Below are positions 44,525 through 55,663 of a stretch of DNA of 64,000 bases, in pieces. The stretch's first letter is position 1, and each line of letters begins with the position of its first letter. The notes beneath the pieces were generated by a model. It did no database searches. It was not told where the DNA came from and saw only the letters and a list, made by a program, of their open reading frames with translations. This stretch comes from Paracamarosporium sp. OC-R06-R3 (taxonomy: Eukaryota > Ascomycota > Dothideomycetes > Pleosporales > Didymosphaeriaceae). Made by a program: the position numbers and the translations under genes. Location: assembly GCA_019828545.1 (NCBI GenBank), contig JACVRA010000243.1, forward strand, positions 1-64,000. Reading direction: 5' to 3'.

Positions 44525-45470
44525 CTATATCCGTACGTTCCATCGTCGATTGAGAAGATCAAGAACCTCAGCGAGGACGATAGTAACATCCCGATTGATA
44601 AACAGATCTCCAGCTTCTAGCTCGTCAACCATCTGATGGTCTTTGTCCAGATCAACGATGACGATAGGAGCTCCATCCGCTCGTGCTCTGTTCATCCATT
44701 CTGCCGCTGGATGTACTTTTAAACTTGTTCCGGCAGCAATTACTAGGTCTACTCCATCTCTTAAGGAGGACTCAATATTATCAGGTGCTCCCGCAGCTAG
44801 CCTCTCGCCGAACCAGACAACTCCAGGGCGCAGTAGCTTAGAACAGTTAGGACAGGAAGGAAGATCAGACAGCGTGAGTTGCACGCGACTACTACTACTA
44901 GCAGTAGACAGCGACATGAGGAATGGCAAGTCCTCAAGCTCCTGGACGTAGATGCAATAGTCGCATTCGGTACAACGAACAAGCTGTAGAGCACCGTGAA
45001 TACCAAAGAGCCTTGACACAGGATGAATGGTACGCTCAAGAAGCCCTTTCGTGATCAGCGTGTTATTAACGTTTATTTCCAAGAGAAAATTTCGTACCAT
45101 CAACATTTTGATTCACAGTTAGCCAGCCGTCATGCCAGGTAGCGAGGGCTGCTATAGCATGGTGTGCAGTATTTGGCTGTGCTGCCAACATCTCAAGTAA
45201 ACGCTCGCTATAAAAGCTCCATACGGTGACTGGGTCATCTGCAAATCCTTTTGGGGATGCAAGGCTTCTAACATCGATGCCGTTCCAAAGTCCATTTGTT
45301 CCACGCCAAGTGGGTAAACCCGACGGGGCGCTGAGTCCCGCACCAACAATGCATAGTATACGTGGAGACTTTCTCAGCAATCCTGCCAGACGAGCGGAAT
45401 CTTCGTTATCGTCGGCCTCAGATGTGCGAGAGCGAGCGTGGGAGATCGAGGGTCGAGGGAGGGGACGCAT
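44525..45470 (-). CDS. SIR2-family NAD-dependent protein deacylase (sirtuin), apparently intact
   Basis: Sirtuins remove acyl groups from lysine using NAD+. ATG 45470 gives 297 aa after removal of one intron at 45046-45097 (52 nt, GTACG...AAAG). The NAD-binding signature GAGLSAPSGLPTWRG is at residues 43-57, NQNVDG at 120-125, and the catalytic His is H141 in GIHG. Two zinc-binding pairs follow, CTEC (149/152) and CPNC (189/192), then PGVVWFGE, AAGTSLKVHPAAEW and a C-terminal VIVDLDKD Rossmann strand. The size and the FGE block suggest the SIRT5-like (class III) group rather than nuclear Hst/Sir2, which is inference. An alternative start at 45521 adds 17 residues. No targeting signal is clear. 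Neighbours: a DUF7770-like gene starts divergently 322 bases away, so a shared promoter is possible. No lesion is seen. Confidence 0.85.
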
Positions 45471-45792
45471 GTGCCGAATGTGCAGATGGATTTGGACCGC
45501 AACGGTGGTATAGACGCACATATTTATCAGCCCATTCTTGCAGACTGCATCTTGATCGAGCCAATGCAGACGGGGAAGGGACAGACGACTAAGCCACTTC
45601 GAGTAAGTTTTTTTTAGCTACCCTGCGACTAGCTGCATGCCAAGGGCATGCCAAGGGCGCGTCGATTGAGATAAGTAGCAACAATTGATACAGTTGTTTT
45701 CTTGTTTTCTTCTGAATCAATGTGCATTGCTATCGGGCATAAGTTCTCTGCAGTCATCCAATACCCTTAAGACGCACACTTCGAGTGGATCC

Positions 45793-46411
45793 ATGTCTGC
45801 CTCATCGAGTATCAAGCATACTGTCACGCCGAAGGGAGATGAGAACATTGCGGTATTCTGCGACTCGCAATCCACATTTTACACCATACGCGTATGCATT
45901 CATACGACGGGGAGACAGCCAAACGGGATGAGTGACAATCACGTATCGGTGTTTTTATTGCTCAACGGGAATCAAGGAGCCGTTCGATTGAACATGACGA
46001 CCGAAGAGAGCGATCCAACAGGCATCCTGGTTTGGTCACAAGAGCCTTACCAGCTCTCCAATTCTCGGATTACGCATTACGATTATCGACTACGCTATAC
46101 TATGCAAGTTAGTGCACTTTACAATTGGGTCCGTTCATGGGGTTTACAAAGATATGTGTTCTCTGGGGGCGGCTCTGGTTGCCGTTTCTGGGTGTAAGCT
46201 GCATGTGTTGCACCTGAAGATTTTATTAATTTTCCACAGTTACACTTTACTATTGAAATTGAAGGAGATACAATATCTGGATGATGGCCTACCCCAAGAC
46301 GCCTGGTACAAGCTGTCGTGGCAATATTCCCGTGAGGTAGAACCGAGAGCAATTGAAATCAAACAAGGCACGTGGCTTTCCCAGAAGGAATGGGAAGACG
46401 AGTGGGAGTAA
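45793..46411 (+). CDS. DUF7770-like protein, two exons, 190 aa
   Basis: Exon 1 (45793-46193) and exon 2 (46240-46411) are joined across a 46-nt intron (GTAAGC...CACAG) that restores phase between GCRFWV and YTLLLKLKEI. Conserved-looking blocks are YTIRVCIHTTGRQPNGMSDN, HVSVFLLLNGNQGAVRLNM and YVFSGGGSGCRFW. They match my memory of the fungal DUF7770 family, which has no known function; the label needs a profile search. ATG 45793 was chosen because it leaves a short polar leader before the conserved block; an upstream in-frame ATG at 45685 is possible. The gene appears intact and lies divergent from the sirtuin. Confidence 0.6.
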
Positions 46412-46595
46412 GTAGGTGCCCGACAATGTCACACTCACCCTGTGACTTGAGTTCTATCTACTGCATGGCGGTTGACGAGACGTGATCCTCCGCAGATAGT
46501 ACAGGGCTTACTCTCTGTCTTCTTCTTCTTTCTAAGGACTGCAGGTAGACTAGCAAGGCTCAGAATAACACTTGGCAAGTGTACGATTGAACTTA

Positions 46596-47387
46596 CTAAG
46601 TATACTTTTCACCTAGATAATAAGCATGCTCGAGCAAGTCTGCTTGCGTGGCCTCATTTTGATCCATGTGACAACCTTCCAGAATCTTACTGGTGGGACA
46701 ATTGATGCGAAGTGTGCATATTTCAAAAAATCTCGGATAGAATCCAGCAGAAGCCCAGTCAAGGAGACACAAAGATCCATCTTTGAGTATGAGAACGTTG
46801 CGAGGTACAAGATCTAGATGGCATAAATTCAGCGGGAAGCCATGTAGGCTCAGATGTTTGTGCCGCTGAAGTTGTCTCGTATTGTAGTATTCCTCAATAT
46901 CGCCAATACTTAACGGTGAGATCGAGTCGTATGCTGTCCACAGAATGCCACAAGCGGGCCCTGCGCCTAGCGGGCCAGGCTGGTCACTCCGAATACATGC
47001 GAAATGATCAAGTGCTCTAGCGATAGCAAAGCAGATGTTGGGATCGTCGAAGTCTTGTAATGGTTCTCCGTCGACATATTCCATGACAAGATAACCAATG
47101 TTCGCCCACGAAACATAACGATACACGCGAGGAACTCGTATTATCGTCTGGTCTATGAGCTCGAACGCTTGTCTCTGATTGTCTGCCTCCTGCTGTGTAA
47201 TGCCAACCCCGCACTTTATGACAACGTCGTTTGAAATCCTAATAGTCGAATTTCCTCCTTCAAGCTCGGAGATAATAGTTCGGTTTGGATTAAGGCGGGA
47301 ACAAACTCGGGAGAAGTCCTCGCCCGATGCGGTCCTGTAGTTGAATGCCATCTGAGCGGTGCATGTTGGATGGGCGACGGATAACAT
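46596..47387 (-). CDS. Aminoglycoside-phosphotransferase-like (APH/kinase fold) protein
   Basis: Single-exon frame of 263 aa with the small-molecule-kinase fold: a glycine/charged strand region (VVIKCGVGITQQEADNQ), the hinge GYLVMEYVDGEPL (residues about 98-110), the catalytic loop CHLDLVPRNVLI (H190, D192, N197) and the metal-binding Asp in LLDWASAGFYPRFFE (D210). Family members phosphorylate diverse small molecules or proteins; the fungal versions are mostly uncharacterised and are not evidence of drug resistance. Two starts are possible, ATG 47387 and ATG 47351 (MAFNYR), the latter closer to the usual N-terminus. No lesion is seen. It is convergent with the DUF7770-like gene, about 185 bases apart. 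Confidence 0.8.
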   Translation of the reverse strand: MLSVAHPTCTAQMAFNYRTASGEDFSRVCSRLNPNRTIISELEGGNSTIRISNDVVIKCGVGITQQEADNQRQAFELIDQTIIRVPRVYRYVSWANIGYLVMEYVDGEPLQDFDDPNICFAIARALDHFACIRSDQPGPLGAGPACGILWTAYDSISPLSIGDIEEYYNTRQLQRHKHLSLHGFPLNLCHLDLVPRNVLILKDGSLCLLDWASAGFYPRFFEICTLRINCPTSKILEGCHMDQNEATQADLLEHAYYLGEKYT

Positions 47388-48869
47388 TCAGTCGCCTTAG
47401 GCCGCAAGGGCCCGGGAAACGGATGTCTATAGATCCTGAAGTTAGCAGGCAGTTACCTTGCGCCGAGCGCGTGTTCCCGCAAGAGCTGACCTTTTCTGGC
47501 TACCGATAGTATAGATGTACTTGCGTCTGCAGGAAGCAGCGGCTGTTGCGTTTGCAGCAGGAGCGGGGCAGGTTTAATGGCAATCAAAGCGTGCTTTTGT
47601 CGAGGACGGGGCGTTAATTTGAGCGATAATGGAGATAGGCAATTAACTTAGCATGTTTTAATGTGGATAGTGGACACATTCTAAGGTTTGTACGGCAGAT
47701 CATCGGAACAGCGGGGAGCAGATGATTACGTAAGCTACAGCAAACCTCATGGATTAACTAATAATTGGTACCAACTCAATTCAGTAACTTAATCGCCTTC
47801 CGTTCCAATATTTTTTCTTGCTGACTGGAAACAGGAAGTCGCAATCAACTTCATGTCTTCGTCTCTAGCATACTCGCAACTAGGTAGCTCTACCTAGGAT
47901 ATGGGTACGACGACGGGTCCAGCTAACGTTCCAAGTGCAAGATCATTGACATTCCCGTACTCCTGCCTAACTACTACGGCAAAAGCGACCCCATTCATTC
48001 CTTGAGGCACGACCGATGTTCCCCATCCCGGAGAGGTAACGTTCAAAAGTGTACGATTTCATGTCCGTTATCTGGTTCCCATTTTCCGGTCACCGTTTCT
48101 GGGTTCCCATTTTCTAATTCCTGCGAAGGCTATAAATAGCCCATTGCCAAACACTAAGGGGGGCCCTTGGCGTGCAAGACCACCTTAAGTGCATGCAATG
48201 TATCGCAATTGCCGGTTCTTGCCGTTGAACCTAGCAAGACCATAGGCTAGAATTCAGCAAGCTTCCGTTTCCCGCTTTTCGCTCTTTCGTGTCTCTTTCC
48301 GTGTCGCTGAGAGATAATCTTGTACAATACTGTATGTACAGTACATTGATCAGAGACGAACAAAAAGGGGCCTGAAATAGGAACCGGAAGCTTGCTAGAT
48401 CCCAAAATAGACTCTTGCTGGGGTCCAGAAGAGGTCCCCAATGGAGTCAGCAGCCTCTTGAACCTTGCAATAGCGCCCAAAGCCTCGGTTCCTGCACAGT
48501 ACTGTACATTGTATCGCCCACATGGTCTTCGGGGCGGCAACACGCGTCGCGACCAGAGCAAGCGGGTAGTGGTACGTGCTAGGTGCAGCATCTGCACGTT
48601 ACGCTCGCGTCTGGCGCTTCGGCCACATGCTCTAATATCTCATTTGCATACAGCTCTCATTGCGTAAGGGATGTAGCATCGACATCAGCATTTACAATTT
48701 TGTTCATATCTGGAAACTTAACCCACCTCTCCGTCATCCAGCTCGGTAAACAGCTTCTTCTATACCATAATCTCGTAGGTAGAACTGCTGAAATGGGTCT
48801 AATTACACCTCAGGACTGCGAATCCATTCGTAGATAACGCTTCAAAATACATACATTGCTCTTGCGCCC
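47388..48869. other. Intergenic DNA with inverted copy of the 8.4-kb repeat
   Basis: Apart from the minisatellite at 48074-48115 and the related CAAGCTTCCGTTTCCCGC at 48258, no coding signal is recognised. TACTGTATGTACAGTA near 48331 is a short hairpin. Confidence 0.4.
48074..48275. repeat. 14-bp minisatellite and flank, inverted relative to 8.43-8.55 kb
   Basis: Units GGTTCCCATTTTCC (48074), GGTCACCGTTTCTG (48088) and GGTTCCCATTTTCT (48102) are the reverse complement of the 8491 units. CAAGCTTCCGTTTCCCGC at about 48258 is the inverse of the sequence at about 8437, with a longer spacer here. Confidence 0.6.
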
Positions 48870-49719
48870 TTAATACTCCCTAGGCAAGTGAAACTGCAGG
48901 GCGGAGAGCACATCTGCCGTCGATTTAAACCCGGAATCTTCCTTGTGGTGCCAGCATCTTCGAATTACATCCCCGCCAATTAATTCAGCAACAACCGGGA
49001 ACTCTCCTTTCTTGAAACGTTTGTTAACATATACCTCATAAGATTGCATATCATCAAAAGGCTTCCCTTTTAGACCAGTTCCAAAAGGAAGATTGCCCGT
49101 GAGAATGACGAACAACAGGGAGCCCAAACTGAAGATGTCGGTTGCAGGTGTTGAGACGAAACCCAGTCGTGGGTCAAAATACGGATCGTCTGGAAAGTGT
49201 CTACCATCCAATCCTAGCGCGTCACACTTCGATCCGCCAAAGTCGCAGAGCCAGAGACCCAGCTTTTCGTTGACTAAGACGTTGTCAAGTCCCATGTCCG
49301 AATGTATTACGCCTTTTGAGTGTATATATGCGAAGCCTTCGGCGAGCTCGATGCACCATCTGTAGCGAAGAGACTCCTCGACTACTGCGTTATGCTTCTC
49401 TAGATATGCCTACAATGTCCCATTGCTGGCTTCGCCGAGCCGAATGGAAGAACTTTCATACGGTCCTAGGTATCTGTCGGTGCGATTAGCATGGTTCGGC
49501 GACAAAGCTATGCAGGGGCAGCACAAACGGAACGATCCTAGGATGTTGACCAAGTCGCTCAAAAATCTTTCGTTCAATAGAAATGGCTTCGGCATTTTTT
49601 GCCTCCAGGGAGTAACGGTTCTCATTCCCTTGCCAAACCGTCATAGGGGACTTTATTACCACACCATCACCGGCGCTAAAGAAATCTGCAGTACTGCCTA
49701 GGTACGAAAGACGCTTCAT
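48870..49719 (-). pseudogene. Protein kinase, frameshifted and with one stop
   Basis: The N-lobe starts at ATG 49719 (LSYLGSTADFFSAGDGVVIK, Lys in VVIKS) and continues to IFERLGQHPRIVPF. A frame change follows near 49550-49490 that no in-phase GT-AG intron explains. RLGEASNGTL then runs into TAG at 49410-49412 (CAG expected before AYLEKHN). The C-lobe is continuous: catalytic loop HSDMGLDNVLV (HSD in place of HRD), CDFGGSK (DFG), the activation segment, DIFSLGSLLFVILTGNLPF and a C-terminal RCWHHKE. The kinase resembles the short serine/threonine kinases expanded in fungal accessory regions. If an unusual intron is present, only the TAG would be damaging. Confidence 0.75.
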
Positions 49720-49913
49720 CGAGATACGAGTGCTTGATGTGAGGGGTTGTTTGGGGGAGCGGAAGAACGATGTCTGAGGTGTTGTGGCAGTTCAGATGCA
49801 ACAGCCAATGTGATTGTGCTGCATTTGTGCAGGCTTACTATTACGTAAGCACATTCTATTATTTTGCTAGGCAATATTTTACACTTCACACCTTCCATCC
49901 CATATCTGTAGTC

Positions 49914-50665
49914 ATGAGCCCAGATCAATACCACTCGCATTTCATTCCGCTTGAGTCTGATCCTGAAACTTTTAATTTCTTGCTTCATTCCCTCGGAGCG
50001 TACCCAATTCTCGGCTTTAAAGAGATATACACGCTCGATGAACCTGATCAACTCCCGCATCCAGCAATAGCTCTCATTCTCATTTTTCCAACATCTGCCG
50101 CATATGAGAACCAAAAGGCAAAAGAAGACGCTGTCACCCAAAAGCCTATAGAAAATGTCGTGTGGTTCAAACAAACCATCAACAATGTTTGCGGTCTTTA
50201 TGCCATCCTCCATGCCATCTGCAATGGTGAAGGAAAGGATTTCATCAGTAAGTTAAATCCGAGGTTCTGCTTTCCTTAAAGCTAAAGTTCAGTAGAGCCA
50301 CAATCCTTCCTAGCAAGTCTGCTCCACACGGAACCGCAAAGTCGTACACATGCGTTGGAAGAGTCTCAAGAACTCAGGTCCTTATACGCAGACGCTGCCA
50401 AGAGAGGCTGTACAATACCACCAAATGCGAACGACGAGGTTGATTTCCATTACGTTTGTTTCGTCAAGTCAAGCCGAGATTCACCGATATACGAACTAAG
50501 AAAGGTCCTGTAGACAGAGGAATACCATTCTCGCCTGACGATGACATGTTAACAGGTGCCGGTCTACATATCCTGAAGGAAGCTATCGAACGAGAAAATG
50601 GAGAGAATTTTGGTTTCAGTTTGATGGCGTTGACAATTAATCATAAAGAAGCGACAGACTGTTAA
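49914..50665 (+). pseudogene. Ubiquitin C-terminal hydrolase (peptidase C12), frameshift at the catalytic-Asp motif
   Basis: UCH enzymes cleave small adducts from ubiquitin. ATG 49914 gives HFIPLESDPETFNFLLHSLG, the standard N-terminus. The active-site region WFKQTINNVCGLYAILHA holds the oxyanion Gln and nucleophile Cys. An intron at 50248-50292 (or -50295; GTAAGT...CAG) leads to exon 2 with the catalytic His in DFHYVCFVK. The sequence then reads IYEL and shifts frame; the correct continuation KGPVDRGIPFSPDDD ... FGFSLMALTINH is in the next frame. The family normally has an ELDG-type motif with the catalytic Asp exactly here, so the indel removes it. A sequencing error is an alternative. Size otherwise fits UCHL3-like enzymes. 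Confidence 0.8.
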
Positions 50666-52403
50666 AAATTAACATATTTATGCGTAAGTACGGCAGACAG
50701 CTTCTTATCTCACCTAGAGTGTCCATCTTCGGTATAGCTAGCACACCACTTGATTCATTATTTTTGAAGTCGATGTCCTCTATGTGAAACCATCTATACA
50801 CTGTGATCTGTACCTCTAGTCCGTTTTAAAATTAGCGGCATATGGATCATTTTGCGGCCGTATGGAGCTGTAGGATCCGGTTTGTTCATACGCAGCCCTA
50901 ATATGGAAAACGCTTGCTGTGAATGCACGACTTGAAGAATGCTCTGATCCATTCATTGGAGTTGACGCCCATAACAGTCATTTGGGACTGTAGGTCTGCG
51001 AAAACCGTTTGATATCGACTTGGGGTGTCCATCCAGGCCCCACTAACTACCCACCCTACCCCGCCAAGACCCACAAAAGACAGGAGAGCTGTCAAGGGCG
51101 CCAAGCTGGCTCCCTGGCTGGCCACCCCAAAGCTGACACCTGGGGTGCTTCATGCACTCACTTGCCAGCAACAAGGGTTCAAAGTCTTGGTCTACAGTAC
51201 TTACTTCAGATCCAGAATAGTACTAATTAGTATGTTAGGGCACGCGGAAAATCGTCTTCTGTGGTTATCGCCAAATTCCGCGCACAGGACTCTGTAGTAC
51301 GTAGTTAGGGCAGTCGCGCTAGCGCTCGCTTTTACAAGCCGCATGAGTATGCTACGTCGAAGTCTCTATGGCTTTTGCAGAAAGGAGTGGCTTGCTTCCG
51401 GGGTTTCGGAACAACAGTATTCCTATCGAAGGCTATCCACTCTATCCTTCTCTTTTGAGGTTGCTGCTGAACTCTCCTGTTCGTGGATGTGACAGGCCTT
51501 TTTAGTCACACGTTCTGCTTCACGGCCACGCTCTGCATCGCGTTTTACTGCACCAAGAAGGATCACTCCTACGGCGGCAGCCACTAGATCATCGTCATTT
51601 GTCCGACCCATGGCCCCCGATATGTTTGATATTGCGACTAGTTCTCGGGTCGCTATCTTCCAGGTTGAGCGTGTCAACAGCTTTTTTACGATGGTTCGGG
51701 GAAGGAAGAGGAGATCAGTACGTTAGACAGGCTTGCCCTAAGGGCTCGTAGGTAAGAAAGGACGAGTGCTCTAGGAGTTCGATTATTACTTGCTCGTTGC
51801 GGTCTAGTGGCTCTTCACCACGTTGTCTGTATTTTGAGGACAATTGTACTTTACATTGAGAGTTTCGTTGCTCACTTATGTGCGCAAACACCTAATTACT
51901 TTCCTCATTCCAAGAAACCCCGCTATCTGGTTAATCCTCAGCAGCTGGCCTGTGCGTGAAGCTGCTAGATGATACCCCGGGGCGCCCTGAATCAGGCCTG
52001 CGCACTAAAATAGCAGCAGGAAGAGCCGCTTGAGGCAGGTAGCCCGAGAATGGCGATATCATTACTTATCAACGATCCAGGCTCCTGGTCTGGAGCCCTT
52101 TAAGGGCCTCGGCTGAAAATAGACACAATTGTCGCTATTCCCAAGGCGTTTCGCAGGCCTTCGATACTCATCGGCATTGACTCAATTGGGAGATCAATCC
52201 ACACTGACCACTCAACCGTACTAACGTTAAATTACGGCGAAAGTATTTTGCTACATTTTCAATAGAGCGAGCTTCTCGCCACCATCTGTCGTGCGAGATT
52301 CAATGCAAGTGTGATATCCCTCGAACATCGTGAAGCCAGACTGGGGACAGGCTGAGCACAGCAGTCCCCAGTATGCATCGAGGTGTTCTAAGAGATATAC
52401 AGC
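50666..52403. other. Intergenic DNA containing dispersed repeat R copy 2
   Basis: No recognisable gene. Frames at 51009-51297 and 51423-51677 lack motifs. Repeat R occupies about 51955-52045. Confidence 0.35.
51955..52045 (+). repeat. Dispersed repeat R, copy 2 (partial)
   Basis: GGCCTGTGCGTGAAGCTGCT, ACTAAAATAGCAGCAGGAAG and GAGGCAGGTAGCCC occur in the same order as in the copies at 54770-54875 and, inverted, 43345-43450. The 5' half of the repeat is absent. Confidence 0.6.
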
Positions 52404-54021
52404 CTAGACCCTCTCAAACTCCATGTAACGTTCACACCCCGTATGTGTACTTGCACATCTTATATCAAACAACTCCTTGGTACTCTGTTCTGTGATTCTC
52501 AGGGGCCATGGCTCAACAATAGCATGCTTCTTTCTTATTCTCATCCCGCATCTCTTTGCCGTGCTGTGCATTCGAGTTTCTTTTATGAAAGTGCTAAAAG
52601 CGTTGTCTAAATCACCAAACATTGTATAGCATGAAGAGATCCGTATCATCTCTGCGCTTTTCATTGCACTTATTCCGCCAAACGCCGTAGATATAATTGT
52701 CTCGGGTGTCATAGGTATGAATTTCTGCATGAGCCGTCGAGATTCATCAACGCGCGATCGCTCATGCGTGTCACTGTTGTGATATACCTCGCTTACAGCA
52801 TTCAAAAAGAGCATGAGCAGAGTTGCTTTTGGGCTGATGATCTTTGGCTTTAGGAGCAGGCTGAACGCGGAGAGAACCGTTTGAGGTCCAACGTATCCCC
52901 GATCACAGATGTTTGAGACCTATAATCAGATCAGCTGTGAGCAAGTCTTTTCCGATGCCAAGATAACATTGGATATGTTCCTACCTCGATGCAATCGAAG
53001 CGAGTGTGGGAAAGATAGCTGGGAAGCTCTCGAGCATCAACATTGAAGAGCTGAAAGTGAACGTCAACGCCCTTAATTCGTTTGCAAAATCGCAAGAACG
53101 TATCTCTTAAGAAGTAAAAGAAGCTCCCCATGACATCATTTGTAGCTTTCGGTGCAAATTTGATGTACTCATTGTAGTCCCAACCTTGAAGTGGGCACGC
53201 GTCATCCAGCATGGGCCAGACTTTGTTTTTATGAAAGAGTGTGCTGATCAAGTCAGTATAGTTACGGAAGTATCCGGTGAAGAGAGGTACTTACGTATTC
53301 GGTGTGTCAAATTGTTGTCTGGAAGCGCCATGCGGCAATAGAATGCCGTCTTCGCGAAACGTCACCGTCGCCACGCGGATTGGAGGCGTCTGGTTACATA
53401 ACGCGCGATGCAAATAATCAATTCTCTCTGGGGCCTGCATGACCCGACGTCGAATGGCCTGCGTATCCTCCGATGTCAGGTCCGGTGGGATATCGAAATT
53501 CTCCTTCAGTTCATCCCATTGGTGCTTTTTCAGCACGATTCGCAAGGTTCTCTGCCCAAAATTGAAGGTTTTTGCTTGGATGGAAGAGACTGATTTATCT
53601 TTGATCTTTTCGCAAATGTCCCTGATGGGGCACAGTGCCACGCGGCGAATCGTGTCTATCATCGCCCGAGTCAATAGCGCCGAATACCAAACATGTATCA
53701 TGATTGGGACTGCGTCTGCGGGCGCAAGACTCAATGCTACAAACAAAAGAATGGCGTTGCGAGCGACAACCATAGAATTGATATCGTTGATGACAAACGT
53801 ACATCGGCCGCGATATTCCTCCGGGAGGCCTTCCACGACAGATTTAACGACGTTTCGGATGTCTCCAGAAGCTACGAAGAGCAGGTCCGTATCGCGATGG
53901 CTTTCACAGATGGTGTCCATCTTCGTTACGTTGTGCCAAAATTCGACGAAAGCTCACTATCAGAGATCCAGCTGGGGTTGCGACCTTCTATGACCCATCC
54001 TGGAACGTATTTGCTCTTCAT
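52404..54021 (-). CDS. DUF4470-domain protein, three exons, possible frameshift in exon 1
   Basis: Introns at 53244-53294 (51 nt, GTAAGT...TCAG) and 52920-52984 (65 nt, GTAGG...ATAG) join three exons in phase. Exon 1 carries the DUF4470 block: LLFVASGDIRNVVKSVVEGL, VINDINSMVVARNAILLFVA and IMIHVWYSALLTRAM. Exon 2 has GWDYNEYIKFAPKATNDVMG and DARELPSYLSHTRFDCIE; exon 3 continues VSNICDRGYVGPQTVLSAF. The domain occurs in fungal, often MYND-finger, proteins of unknown biochemical role. ATG 54021 begins KSKYVPGWVIEGRNPSW, the usual N-terminus, but a one-base change in a T run near 53950 separates it from WHNVTKMDTICESHRD, so either exon 1 is frameshifted or translation starts at ATG 53920. No MYND finger is seen. 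Confidence 0.72.
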
Positions 54022-54704
54022 GAGGTTCGATTTGCATATCCTTTTGTGGCGAGGCTAGTCCGTTGCCTAGCATTCCTTTGTACAGTACTTGGAAACGTCA
54101 GACCAGGGACGATGTTCCAGGATCTAGTTAAGAAACTCTAAGCGATCAACGTACCTGGATTAATTTACATGAGCTACAGACAAGTTTGGCAACGTTCCGA
54201 CAAGGAAGCTTGTCGCTAACGTTACCACCTTCCGTTCCAGCGCAAGAAGCAGGGTTCAGGAACGCCTCCATATCGCCCTGAGCCGACGGGGCCAGCCTCG
54301 TGCTGGGAGTTGCAGACTCAATGAGACAATGGCGTAGAGTTTTCGCAATGGCGCACCCCTCTGATGGATGGCTTCACGCTCTGGACGACGATCAAGCGAA
54401 ATACATACGTAAGAGCTAATTCAAGGATGTAAACGAGTGACTCAAGTAGAATGTAACATCATATGTGACACCACACCTCAGCTGTCGTACAAGGGCGCAT
54501 ACCTGCACCAACCGACAAAGTCTCTGCAAAAAGCGTCGTGTTCCTTGGTCCATCAGAATGCTCTAATCAATCAAAAGCCACGAATTCTTCCGTCAGGGAT
54601 GATAATGAAATTGGGATTTGGTACCCTAGATAGATTTGTACAAGTCACCCTTTTCATGATTTGCGGCGGCATTCTGATTGACTATTGGATATCGGATTTC
54701 CGTG

Positions 54705-54900
54705 CCTTGCGTTACGAGCAAGCGGCGGTTTCCGCAAGACCCAATGAGCATACCAGTAGGCTGTGCTTGGCCTGTGCGTAAAGCTGCTACCCCGCCGCTG
54801 TGCCCTAAATCAGGCCCGCGAACTAAAATAGCAGCAGGAGGGAGCCACATTGAGACAGGTAGCCCAGCTTTCGGAACGTACCGCTGTCTAACGAGCGGGG
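54705..54900 (+). repeat. Dispersed repeat R, copy 3
   Basis: GCGGTTTCCGCAAGACCCAA, AGGCTGTGCTTGGCC, AGCTGCTACCCCGCC, ACTAAAATAGCAGCAGGAGG and CAGGTAGCCC match, in order, the inverted copy at 43325-43515. The 3' end GCGGGACCCTAATCAGGGACC also resembles sequence at about 62280. Confidence 0.65.
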
Positions 54901-54958
54901 AGCGGGACCCTAATCAGGGACCGTTTGCAGGTTGAGTGCGCTTTCGCTCGAGATTGGT

Positions 54959-55022
54959 GGCTGTCGCAGGCGCCGTGCAGGTTCTCTCGTTTCTTCAACA
55001 CATGTGAAGCTGCAAAAGATAT
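54959..55022 (+). repeat. Short dispersed repeat, second copy at 59068-59128
   Basis: GCTGTCGCAGGCGCCGTGCAGG followed by ACACATGTGAAGCTGCAAAAG (in part) aligns with GCTCGCGCAGCCGCCTTGAGG and ACATCTGAAGCTGCAAGAC at 59068-59128. It is an imperfect match of about 60 bp in the same orientation. Confidence 0.5.
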
Positions 55023-55663
55023 ACCTACAGTATCTAAGTGTCCGCTCATGACAAAACAACGCAGTACTAATTGCACTGTCTTTGCAGAACGCCCCAATTC
55101 TCTACGTTCATCCCACCTCGTGCCGTCCCTTTTGGGGGGAGGGGGGGCGCGGCTGCTCGACTAGGACGACCCATCCACCAGGCAACATCGGATACACCCG
55201 CGCTCTACCTATGCGCGATAAGAGGAAGATGCACTAACCAGTCTACAACTGTACGACTTTTAGACGCTCCTTGCGGCAAGAGGCGTTTCCCGGTGAGACA
55301 GCCTTCTCTGGCTCAATATCACCCAAATCCGCGGTTGCTGTGGCACCACGCCAAGATAATGTCATTTCAAGACGCAGAACAATATGAACTGTCGCCCTCG
55401 ATATTGGGTTAGATGTATGAGCGCGGTCTTCCAACTCTTCATGTTGTTTGCAGGGACGAAGGGGTTGTTAGCAGTATCACTTTACGTCTCGAAGTATTTT
55501 CCGTCAACAGGGACCGTTCGGAATGTTATCGCAAGCATGTTACACAGCATTGCCACGCTAGTCAGACTTCCACATCTGGCCGTGACCCCGCGCGAATGCT
55601 ATGTTGCTACAGCTAAGTATCCCCCTCGAAATGTCTAATAACTCAACTCACTTCTTGCCAATC

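Larger units (their letters stand above)
54022..55663. other. Intergenic DNA with repeat R copy 3 and a short shared repeat
   Basis: Frames here have no recognisable motifs. Repeat R lies at 54705-54900 and a 60-bp repeat at 54959-55022. Confidence 0.35.

Noticed and set aside
46596..47387. APH-like gene as an antibiotic-resistance gene
   Set aside because: The kinase fold is shared by many fungal proteins of other function; nothing in the sequence points to drug modification.
48325..48345. TACTGTATGTACAGTA as an operator or terminator
   Set aside because: Short AT-rich hairpin with no gene nearby that it could regulate.
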